Positions 6,757 to 12,799 of a stretch of 12,799 nucleotides of DNA are shown one piece after another; position 1 is the first letter of the stretch; every line of letters starts with the position of its first letter. Under the pieces are notes generated by a model that was not told the origin of the DNA, searched no databases, and saw only the letters and a program-made list of their open reading frames with translations. The stretch is from Thermoleophilia bacterium (GTDB lineage: Bacteria; Actinomycetota; Thermoleophilia; Gaiellales; Gaiellaceae). Location: NCBI GenBank assembly GCA_013362295.1, contig JABFWJ010000287.1:1-12799 (forward strand), read 5' to 3'. A program made the position numbers and the translations under genes.

Positions 6757-7484
6757 TGTTCCTCGGCTTCGCGGTCTTCCTCATTCTCCTCGTGGCCTGG
6801 ATGATCGGCGTCCCGCTCAACAACCTGGCGCAGCTTCGCCTCCGCGGAGGATCGATGGTGTTCCTGGCTCTGCTCACCCAAATCACGCTGTTTACCGGTC
6901 TAGGCGCCCAGATACCGCACGCACTCGTCTCGAAGCTTCACGCCGCGAGTTACGTCGCGTTGATCCTGTTCGTGATCATCAACGCGACGCATCACCGCAC
7001 ACTCGCACTGGCTGCTACCGGACTCGCGCTCAATGCCCTGGTCATCTTCGCGAACGGGGACCGGATGCCGGTCACACTCGCAGCCTGGACCGAAAGCGGC
7101 CGGCCTGCCGGCGCGATAACAGCGACAGGGTCATACACGAACAACGTCCTCGTAAGCCGGACCACGCACTTCAGTTGGCTCGGCGACAGGATCGTCGTTC
7201 CACCGCCGATCCCGTTCGCCACCGCGATCTCAGTCGGAGACGTTCTGATCGTCATCGGCGTGGCGCTCTTCGTGATCCGCTTCTGCGGCCGCCGGCGCTC
7301 GTTCAAAAGCACGTTCGTCGGTCGACGGCGGCCCCGGAGACAGAGCACAAGCACTTACGTGTCTGTGGCGGCCTCGAGTCCCTCGACGAGGCGTTCGAGG
7401 TCACTCTCGTCGTTCCACCAGCCGACCGATGCCCGGACGAGGCCCGTGCCCGGTAGCTCGCGCACGACGACGCCCCGCTCGTAG
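6756..7484 (+). CDS. DUF5317 family membrane protein with atypical C-terminal extension
   Basis: A 242-residue membrane protein. Hydrophobic segments lie at about 1-19, 33-50, 62-77, 82-100 and 157-175. The NGDRMPV motif (100-106), a TTHFSWLGDRI segment (136-146) and the closing SVGDVLIVIGVALFVIR segment (159-175) fit the DUF5317 family. Its function is unknown. The start ATG shares its A with the upstream TGA stop (TGATG), so it is translationally coupled to the HD-GYP gene and the two probably act together. After residue 175 the sequence becomes Arg/Ser-rich and without recognisable structure. From about residue 200 it is encoded antisense to the end of the convergent aminotransferase gene, a 130-bp overlap. 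That tail looks like read-through caused by loss of the original stop rather than a conserved domain. Confidence 0.85.
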   Translation: MFLGFAVFLILLVAWMIGVPLNNLAQLRLRGGSMVFLALLTQITLFTGLGAQIPHALVSKLHAASYVALILFVIINATHHRTLALAATGLALNALVIFANGDRMPVTLAAWTESGRPAGAITATGSYTNNVLVSRTTHFSWLGDRIVVPPPIPFATAISVGDVLIVIGVALFVIRFCGRRRSFKSTFVGRRRPRRQSTSTYVSVAASSPSTRRSRSLSSFHQPTDARTRPVPGSSRTTTPRS

Positions 7485-8455
7485 AGCGCTGCGACCGCGG
7501 CCGTCGGGTCGCCAGCCGGACGGAAGGAGACGAGCGTCGCCTGATCGGGCTCCGTCGCGACGTCGACCCCGCGCTCGAGCAGCAGCTCGCGGCAGCGACG
7601 CGCGAGGTCGCGTGCACGTTCGAATCGCCCCGCGGGAAGGTCGACGAGCGCTGCTTCGAGGCCGGCGAGCGCCGAGGCCGGCGTGAACGTGCGATCGAAG
7701 CGGAGCGCGCCGGGCTTCGGCTCCCAGCTGCCGGCCGCAATGTCGTACGACGCAGCGCTGGGGTAGGCGACGAGGCGCGGCGGAAGGGCATCGGGGTCGC
7801 GGACGTAGAGGGCACCGGTTGCGTCCGGCCCGCACAACCACTTCTGGGCGCTCACGGTGTAGTAGTCGGCTTGCGAGGCGTCCTCGTCGACCGCCCCTGC
7901 CCCCTGCGCCCCGTCGATCAGCACGGGGACGCCGGTTGCCGCGCGCAGGTCGCGCCATGGGAAGACCTTGCCGTCGATCCACGAGACGGCGGAAGTCGCG
8001 ATCAGGGTCGTCCGCGGCGTGACCTGGTCCCGGATCAGCTCGAAGACGTCTCGGGCCGGCGCGTCGCGGACTCGCGCGATCCGCAACGTCGCGCCCGAGG
8101 CGACGAGCGGGCCCGTGAGGCCGAAGTGCTCGGCGTCCGTCGTAACGATCTCTGCGCCCGGGCCGAGTGCGAGGCCGGTCACGACTGTCTGCACGCCGCC
8201 CGTGGTCGAGTCGGTGAGTGAGATGTTCTCCGGCGCGACGCGGATCTGCCCGGCGATCAGTGCGCGGACGCGCTCGCGGCGTTCCAGCATCGCGTCGAAG
8301 TACGGCTTGCCGCCTCGTCCGTGCTCCGCCTCCCACGCGCGCACCTCACGCTCCGCGTCGAGCGTCGCGCGCGGGAGCGGACCGAACGTGCCCGCGTTCA
8401 GATAGGCGATCCGTTCGAGCACCGGGAACCGGGTGCGCAGCTGCGCCCAGCTCAT
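7355..8455 (-). CDS. Class V aminotransferase-like PLP enzyme (cysteine desulfurase / isopenicillin N epimerase-like)
   Basis: A 366-residue cytosolic fold-type I PLP enzyme of the class V aminotransferase group. It has the N-terminal YLNAGTFGPLP motif (18-28), a TDSTTGGVQT cofactor-phosphate loop (81-90), H110 stacking over PLP, LIDGAQGAG (179-187) with the PLP-binding D181 and Q184, and the Schiff-base lysine K205 in SAQKWLCGP. The C-terminal VRASVGWWNDESDLERLVEGL is the standard ending, which shows that the last 43 codons are genuine despite the overlap with the convergent gene. No cysteine-bearing desulfurase loop is evident, so lyase, epimerase or transaminase activity is as likely as desulfuration. 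The ATG overlaps the stop of the upstream EEP gene (ATGA), indicating coupling. The substrate cannot be deduced. Confidence 0.9.
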   Translation of the reverse strand: MSWAQLRTRFPVLERIAYLNAGTFGPLPRATLDAEREVRAWEAEHGRGGKPYFDAMLERRERVRALIAGQIRVAPENISLTDSTTGGVQTVVTGLALGPGAEIVTTDAEHFGLTGPLVASGATLRIARVRDAPARDVFELIRDQVTPRTTLIATSAVSWIDGKVFPWRDLRAATGVPVLIDGAQGAGAVDEDASQADYYTVSAQKWLCGPDATGALYVRDPDALPPRLVAYPSAASYDIAAGSWEPKPGALRFDRTFTPASALAGLEAALVDLPAGRFERARDLARRCRELLLERGVDVATEPDQATLVSFRPAGDPTAAVAALYERGVVVRELPGTGLVRASVGWWNDESDLERLVEGLEAATDT

Positions 8456-9240
8456 TCGAACTCGAGCTCCACCGGCGCATGATCGGACAACAGCACGCCG
8501 TCGTGCTTGCGCTGCCCGTCCGGCCAGCGGCGGAACTCACCCGGGTCGGCCCCGCGCACGAGGATGTGGTCGATGCCCGGACCCGCCGCCGAGAACCCCC
8601 ACTCCGGAGACGCGAGATCGTGCAGCGTCCGCGACCGCGCGGCACGCGCGTTGAAGTCTCCCGCGAGCACGACGACGTCGTCGGGCGCGGCGCTCGACAT
8701 CGCGAACCACGCGGCTCGCAGTAGCTCGGCGTCCGCGAGGCGCTCGTCCGCGGGGAAGCTCGTGCAGTGCATGTTCGTCACGAGGTAGGTACGGCCGCCC
8801 GGCGCGGCAAGCCGCAGCGCCTGCACGATGCGGCGCTCCTTCGCCCACCCGAGCCGGGCGACCGGAGCGAGGCCGAGCGCGCGCGCCTGCGCCGATCGGA
8901 AACGGCGTGGATTGAGCGTCAGCACACGACGCGAGAGGACGCGCAACCGCGACGACACGACCATCGCATTGCCCTGTCCTGCGAAGGCCGACCGGAACAG
9001 CCCGTGGTTCGGCTCCGTCAGCTGCCGGCCGAGCTCGGCGGTGATCGGCAGCGGACCGAACGACGGGCGCGCCGCCACGTCGCTCACGGAGAACTTCCCG
9101 AGTGCCCAGACAGGGACTTCCTGCACGCACAGGACGTCGGGATCGTCCGACGTGGCAAGCCGGATCATCTCGTCGAGAAACTCCCGCCGCTGCGGCGGCA
9201 CGGAGTTGCCGTGGAAGAGGTTCCAGCTCCGGACGAGCAC
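8452..9240 (-). CDS. Endonuclease/exonuclease/phosphatase (EEP) superfamily protein
   Basis: A 262-residue Mg-dependent phosphodiesterase-fold protein with the full set of EEP motifs: N7 (SWNLFHGN), metal-binding E41 (CVQEVP), H158 (TNMHCTS), D195 and N197 (AGDFNA), D224-H225 (GIDHILV) and the terminal catalytic pair D253-H254 (LSDHAPV). Members cleave DNA, phosphoinositides or other phosphodiesters; the substrate is not evident. There is no signal peptide. The start is a GTG at 9240, with no clear ribosome binding site, 6 nt after a -10-like TAGCGT, so the mRNA may be leaderless. The stop overlaps the aminotransferase start by 4 nt. The adjacent divergent gene is a glycosyltransferase. Confidence 0.9.
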   Translation of the reverse strand: MLVRSWNLFHGNSVPPQRREFLDEMIRLATSDDPDVLCVQEVPVWALGKFSVSDVAARPSFGPLPITAELGRQLTEPNHGLFRSAFAGQGNAMVVSSRLRVLSRRVLTLNPRRFRSAQARALGLAPVARLGWAKERRIVQALRLAAPGGRTYLVTNMHCTSFPADERLADAELLRAAWFAMSSAAPDDVVVLAGDFNARAARSRTLHDLASPEWGFSAAGPGIDHILVRGADPGEFRRWPDGQRKHDGVLLSDHAPVELEFE

Positions 9241-9257
9241 CCGTCTACGCTACTTCC
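9241..9257. promoter_or_regulatory. Putative bidirectional -10 element between EEP and glycosyltransferase genes
   Basis: Only 17 bp separate the two divergent GTG starts (9240 minus, 9258 plus). TACGCT (9246-9251) on the plus strand ends 6 nt before the plus-strand GTG. TAGCGT (9252-9247) on the minus strand ends 6 nt before the minus-strand GTG. The shared core TACGCTA is a TAnnnTA-type symmetric -10, and both transcripts would start at or next to their initiation codons. No good -35 is visible on either side, so this is a pattern-based proposal. Confidence 0.45.
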
Positions 9258-10295
9258 GTGCGCGTTCTGCTCGCCGATCCCCCGGCGTTCACGCCGTGGT
9301 ACGACCACGAGCTCGCCGCGGCCCTCACGCGGGCGGGGGCAGACGTGGAGCTCGCGACCTCGCGTTTCCGGTTCGGGCAGCTCCCCGCGCCCGAGGGCTA
9401 TCGACGAAGCGAGCGCTTCTACCCACTCTCGTCGCGGCTCTTCAAGCGCTCGCGCCTCCGCCTCCCGCTGAAGGCGATCGAACATCTCGACGTAATGCGC
9501 ACGCTCGCGCTGGCACAGCCCGACGTGTTGCACCTGCAGTGGCTCGCGCTGCCGTACGCCGACGTGCGCCTGCGCTTCCGCGCTCCGGCCGTCTTCACGG
9601 CGCACGACCTGCTGCCGCGACGCACTGCGTCGAAGCGCGAGTTGTGGCGGCGGGTGCTCGGGCGCTTCGATCGCATCGTCGTGCACACAGACCGCGGCCG
9701 CGAGGCGCTCGCCGAGCTCGGGATCGATGCGCGCGTCATCTCGCATCCCGTGTATCCGAGTGCGGCGACGCGCGCCGACGACGGCCACACGCTGCTCTCG
9801 CTCGGCGTCATCCGTCCCTACAAGGGCCTGCCCGACGCGATCGAAGTGACACGGCGGCTTCCCGATGCGCGGCTGGTGGTCGCCGGCGATCCGGCGATGC
9901 CGCTCGACGGCCTGCGCGAGGCCGAGCGCGTGGAGTGGCGGCTCGGGTACCTCGCGCAGACCGAGCTCGACCGCGCCCTCTCGGAGGCGACCGTCGCGGT
10001 CTTCCCGTATCGCGCGGAGCTCGACCAGTCGGGCGCGCTGCTGCAGGCGCTCGGCGCAGGCGTGCCCGCGGTCGTCTACGACGTGGCGGGACTCGGCGAG
10101 CCGGTCCGCCGTTTCGGCGCGGGCCGCGTGGTGCCCGCGGGCGACGTCGGGGCGCTCACCGAGGCGGTGCGAGAGCTGCTCGACGACGGGGCTGCGCTGT
10201 CGGACGCGCGGGCGGGGGCCGATCGTGCGCGGCGCGAGCTGACGTGGGACGCCTCGGCCGCCCAGCACCTCGAGCTGTACCGGGAGCTCGCGTGA
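9258..10295 (+). CDS. Glycosyltransferase, GT-B fold, GT4-like
   Basis: A 345-residue glycosyltransferase. The N-terminal Rossmann half begins MRVLLADPPAF and contains VFTAHDLLP (112-120), a typical acceptor-side His-Asp. The C-terminal half has SLGVIRPYKGLPDAI (181-195), with the Arg and Lys expected to bind the donor diphosphate, and the donor-site segment AELDQSGALLQALGAGVPAV (253-272), a variant of the GT4 EX7E region, before GLGEPV (278-283). It would transfer a sugar from a nucleotide-sugar donor; donor and acceptor are unknown. It lacks membrane segments. The start is the GTG at 9258 just downstream of a -10-like element; the frame stays open further upstream, but that part is antisense to the EEP gene. 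Its stop overlaps the next start (GTGA). Confidence 0.88.
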   Translation: MRVLLADPPAFTPWYDHELAAALTRAGADVELATSRFRFGQLPAPEGYRRSERFYPLSSRLFKRSRLRLPLKAIEHLDVMRTLALAQPDVLHLQWLALPYADVRLRFRAPAVFTAHDLLPRRTASKRELWRRVLGRFDRIVVHTDRGREALAELGIDARVISHPVYPSAATRADDGHTLLSLGVIRPYKGLPDAIEVTRRLPDARLVVAGDPAMPLDGLREAERVEWRLGYLAQTELDRALSEATVAVFPYRAELDQSGALLQALGAGVPAVVYDVAGLGEPVRRFGAGRVVPAGDVGALTEAVRELLDDGAALSDARAGADRARRELTWDASAAQHLELYRELA

Positions 10296-10600
10296 GGTTC
10301 CGCCGGTCGCGCTTCGCGGGCGTGATCGAGGCGCAGCTCGGCTTGTTCGCCCGCGAGCACCGTGACGCGATCGAAGAGGCGCAAGAGCGGCTTGCCGCGT
10401 ACAACCGCGCCGACCGCGACGACGCCGAAGAGCTCTACGGCGATTACGTCGACGCCGTCGAGACCGGAACGGAGATCCTCGCCGACCTGCGCGACCATTA
10501 CGCGAGGACGGTCGACGATCCGGACAGGTATTGCGCGGAGTTCAACCGGGCAGTGGCAAAACGCATGCCCGCCTTCGCGCTCGAGATCGAGAATCGCTAG
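10292..10600 (+). CDS. Small acidic helical protein, hypothetical
   Basis: A 102-residue protein of no family I recognise. It starts at a GTG that overlaps the glycosyltransferase stop (GTGA). A short basic N-terminus (RFRRSRF) is followed by a highly charged, Ala/Glu/Asp-rich stretch predicted by eye to be almost entirely alpha-helical (residues 10-100). It has one Cys (about residue 83) and no membrane segment, signal peptide or obvious catalytic motif. Its stop TAG shares its last G with the GTG of the GH15 gene (TAGTG), so it is coupled on both sides and must be made together with the glycosyltransferase and the hydrolase. A role as a partner or scaffold is inference from position only. 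Confidence 0.8.
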   Translation: MRFRRSRFAGVIEAQLGLFAREHRDAIEEAQERLAAYNRADRDDAEELYGDYVDAVETGTEILADLRDHYARTVDDPDRYCAEFNRAVAKRMPAFALEIENR

Positions 10601-12402
10601 TGCCGGAGCGGATCGAGGACTATGCGCTCGTCGGCGACCTGCAGACCGTCGCCTTGATCGGCAGGTCCGGCTCGGTCGACTGGCTGTGCTTCCCGCGCTT
10701 CGACTCCGGGTCCTGCTTCAGTGCGCTCCTCGGCTCGTCGGAGGACGGCCGCTGGCTGCTCGCGCCCGCAGGCGGAGGCCAGGCGACGGAGCGGCGGTAT
10801 CGCGAGCGGACGCTGATCCTCGAGACCGAGTGGCAGACGGACACCGGCCGCGTGCGCGTGATCGACTTCATGCCTCCGAGGGAGACAAAGCCCGACATCG
10901 TGCGCATCGTCGAAGGGCTCGACGGGCACGTCGAGATGGGAACCGAGCTCGTGATGCGCTTCGACTACGGGTCGATCGTCCCGTGGGTGCGGCGTATCGA
11001 CGGCGAGACGATCCTGGCGATCGGCGGGCCCGACGCGCTCGTCTTTCGGACGCCGGTCGAGCTGTACCCGCAGGCGATGACCCACGTGGCGCAGTTCACG
11101 GTCGGGCGCGGCGACCGCGTCCCCTTCGTGCTCACGTGGTTCCCCTCCGCCGAACAGCCGCCGGCGACCGTCGACCCCGAACAGGCGCTCGCCGACACCG
11201 AGTCGTTCTGGCGCGACTGGGTCCGCGGCTGCGAGTACGAGGGCGACTACCCGGAAGCGGTGGACACGTCCCTGCTCGTGCTGAAGGCGCTCACGTATGC
11301 GCCGACCGGCGCGATCGTCGCGGCCGCGACGACGTCGCTGCCCGAGCGGATCGGCGGCGTCCGCAACTGGGACTACCGCTTCTCGTGGCTGCGCGACGCG
11401 ACCTTCACGCTCTACGCGCTGATGAACGCGGGTTTCCGAGACGAGGCGCGTGCCTGGCGCGACTGGCTGCTGCGCGCCGTCGCGGGCGACCCGGCGAGCA
11501 TGCAGATCCTCTACGGCGTCGCGGGCGAGCGTCGCGTCCCGGAGTACGAGCTCGATTGGCTCCCCGGGTACGCGGGATCGCGGCCGGTCCGCTCCGGCAA
11601 CGCCGCCCACGAGCAATTCCAGCTCGACGTCTACGGGGAGATCATGGACGCGTTGCACGAGGCACGTCGCCACGGCCTCGCGCGCGACGACCACGCCTGG
11701 TCGCTGCAACAACACGTGCTCGAGTTTCTCGAGGGCGCCTGGGACCGGCCAGACGAAGGGATCTGGGAGGTTCGCGCGCAGCGCCGCCACTTCACCCACT
11801 CGAAGGTGCTCGCGTGGGTCGCGTTCGACCGGGCGGTCGAAGCCGTCGAGCGCTGGGACCGCCCCGGCCCCATCGACCATTGGCGGCGGATCCGGGCCGA
11901 GATCCACGAGGAGGTGTGCCGCGAGGGCTTCAACGTCGAGCTGAACGCCTTCACGCAGTCATACGGCTCCGACGAGCTCGACGCCTCGACGCTCCTCATC
12001 CCACTGCTCGGTTTCCTGCCCGCCGACGATCCGCGAGTCGTGGGCACGATCGAGGCGATCCAGCGCGATCTGACGCGCGACGGCTTCGTGGAGCGCTACC
12101 GGCCGAAAGACCACGACGTCGACGGCCTGCCCGGCGGCGAGGGAGTCTTCCTGCCGTGCTCGTTCTGGCTCGTCGACGCACTGCTGATGCTCGAGCGCGA
12201 CGACGAAGCGCGCGAGCTCTTCGAGAAGCTGATCGGGGTGTCGAACGATCTCGGTCTCTTGGCGGAGGAGTACGACCCCGCCGAGAAGCGCCTGCTCGGG
12301 AACTTCCCCCAGGCGTTCACGCACGTCGGCCTCGTCAATTCGGCCTACAACCTCTCGCATCACACGGGTCCCGGGCATCAGCGAGGGAAGAGAATCGACT
12401 GA
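10600..12402 (+). CDS. Glycoside hydrolase family 15 (glucoamylase/trehalase type)
   Basis: A 600-residue inverting alpha-glucosidase-type enzyme. It begins RIEDYALVGDLQTVALIGRSG, the usual N-terminal beta-sandwich start of bacterial GH15 proteins, with VDWLCFPRFDSGSCF (26-40). The (alpha/alpha)6 barrel shows RNWDYRFSWLRDATFTLYAL (255-274), GYAGSRPVRSGNAAHEQFQLDVYGE (323-347), IWEVR with the probable general acid E390, and LPGGEGVFLPCSFWL with the probable general base E514. The ending NLSHHTGPGHQRGK is standard. There is no signal peptide, so it is cytosolic and probably acts on trehalose or short alpha-glucans; the family contains both glucoamylases and actinobacterial trehalases, which I cannot separate here. 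The GTG overlaps the upstream stop by 1 nt. An in-frame ATG at 10531 lies inside the previous gene and is not favoured. Confidence 0.92.
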   Translation: MPERIEDYALVGDLQTVALIGRSGSVDWLCFPRFDSGSCFSALLGSSEDGRWLLAPAGGGQATERRYRERTLILETEWQTDTGRVRVIDFMPPRETKPDIVRIVEGLDGHVEMGTELVMRFDYGSIVPWVRRIDGETILAIGGPDALVFRTPVELYPQAMTHVAQFTVGRGDRVPFVLTWFPSAEQPPATVDPEQALADTESFWRDWVRGCEYEGDYPEAVDTSLLVLKALTYAPTGAIVAAATTSLPERIGGVRNWDYRFSWLRDATFTLYALMNAGFRDEARAWRDWLLRAVAGDPASMQILYGVAGERRVPEYELDWLPGYAGSRPVRSGNAAHEQFQLDVYGEIMDALHEARRHGLARDDHAWSLQQHVLEFLEGAWDRPDEGIWEVRAQRRHFTHSKVLAWVAFDRAVEAVERWDRPGPIDHWRRIRAEIHEEVCREGFNVELNAFTQSYGSDELDASTLLIPLLGFLPADDPRVVGTIEAIQRDLTRDGFVERYRPKDHDVDGLPGGEGVFLPCSFWLVDALLMLERDDEARELFEKLIGVSNDLGLLAEEYDPAEKRLLGNFPQAFTHVGLVNSAYNLSHHTGPGHQRGKRID

Positions 12403-12799
12403 TGCGGTGGGACGAGTTCACGTCGGCGTGTCCCGAGCTCGCAGGGCTCGGCGAGGAGCGCCTGCGCGCGAAGGAGCTGTGCCTGGTCGGGACGTTGCGC
12501 AGGAACGGCTGGCCGCGCATCTCGCCGGTCGAGCCGGAGTTCGTCGGCGGCGAGCTGATGCTCGGGATGATGTGGCAGTCGCCGAAGGCGCTCGACCTGC
12601 TGCGCGATCCGCGGCTCGTCGTGCACAGCGTCGTCTCGAACCGCGACGGCAAGGAGGGCGACTTCAAGCTCTACGGCCGTGCCGTCGACGTGCAGGACGC
12701 CGAGCGCCGCGCCGCGTACCGCGCGACGATCAAGGCGCGTATCGACTGGGAGCCGCCCGAGCCCCACTTCCACCTCTTCGCCGTCGACGTCGACAGCGC
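12402..12799 (+). CDS. PNPOx-like FMN/F420-binding split-barrel protein, C-terminus cut by window
   Basis: The first 132 residues of a protein resembling the pyridoxamine 5'-phosphate oxidase-like split-barrel superfamily, which binds flavin or F420. The pattern LVGTLRRNGWPRISPVEPEFVGGELMLGM (28-56) is the typical opening beta-hairpin (read as xGTxxxDGxPRxxPV). It is followed by KALDLLRDPRLVVHS (61-75), GDFKLYGRAVDVQD (86-99) and HFHLFAVDVDS near the edge. The reaction is unknown; many members are small reductases or cofactor-binding proteins. The ATG shares its A with the TGA of the GH15 gene (TGATG), so it is part of the same operon. The remainder lies outside the window. Confidence 0.85.
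   Translation, partial: MRWDEFTSACPELAGLGEERLRAKELCLVGTLRRNGWPRISPVEPEFVGGELMLGMMWQSPKALDLLRDPRLVVHSVVSNRDGKEGDFKLYGRAVDVQDAERRAAYRATIKARIDWEPPEPHFHLFAVDVDS

Noticed and set aside
9102..9257. Upstream start for the glycosyltransferase at the ATG 9102
   Set aside because: The extra 52 residues are antisense to the EEP gene's conserved N-terminal region and precede the standard MRVLLADPP start of the fold.
8828..10291. In-frame upstream extension of the 102-residue gene, which would make a 590-residue protein
   Set aside because: The upstream part is antisense to the EEP gene and out of frame with the glycosyltransferase, and is Arg/Ala-rich. The GTG at 10292 with GTGA overlap gives a compact gene.
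10597..11907. Minus-strand open frame of 436 codons opposite the GH15 gene
   Set aside because: Shadow of the GH15 reading frame; no domain features.
1..12799. Mobile elements, CRISPR arrays, tRNA or rRNA genes
   Set aside because: No repeat arrays, transposase or integrase motifs, terminal inverted repeats or tRNA-like cloverleaf stretches were found on reading through.

Overview
The window is about 12.8 kb of high-GC bacterial chromosome that is almost fully coding. Frequent GTG starts, 1-4 nt stop/start overlaps, near-leaderless promoters and a DUF5317 gene point to an Actinomycetota member. The gene set and an Asp-type MurA suggest a deep-branching class such as Thermoleophilia, but that placement is inference from gene style, not from a marker gene. 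I see no tRNA or rRNA gene, CRISPR array, transposase or integrase.

Layout. (1) Positions 1-3614, minus strand: a four-gene run read right to left, murA (peptidoglycan precursor synthesis), a degenerate HisB-like protein, ridA (enamine/imine deaminase) and cca (tRNA CCA-adding enzyme, cut by the window edge). The HisB-like gene overlaps ridA by 4 nt (GTGA), and ridA is 16 nt from cca. (2) Position 3638 onward, plus strand: an HD-superfamily hydrolase diverging from murA across 23 bp that hold a symmetric -10 element. (3) Positions 4208-7484, plus strand: a more AT-rich, accessory-looking block. It holds a tiny hydrophobic peptide gene with a strong ribosome binding site and its own hairpin, then a large membrane HD-GYP protein ending in a decayed GGDEF-like domain, coupled (TGATG) to a DUF5317 membrane protein. 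The DUF5317 reading frame runs 130 bp into the 3' end of the convergent gene. (4) Positions 7355-9240, minus strand: an endonuclease/exonuclease/phosphatase (EEP) family protein followed, with a 4-nt overlap, by a class V aminotransferase-like PLP enzyme. (5) Positions 9258-12799, plus strand: a tightly coupled operon of a GT4-like glycosyltransferase, a 102-residue orphan helical protein, a GH15 glucoamylase/trehalase-type hydrolase and a partial PNPOx-like split-barrel protein. It diverges from the EEP gene across only 17 bp, again with a symmetric -10 element.

Most notable are: the HisB homologue that has lost most metal-binding residues yet is kept in a murA-ridA-cca operon; the HD-GYP/pseudo-GGDEF receptor coupled to DUF5317; the two matching TA[T/C]GCTA bidirectional near-leaderless promoters; and the unannotated small peptide gene.
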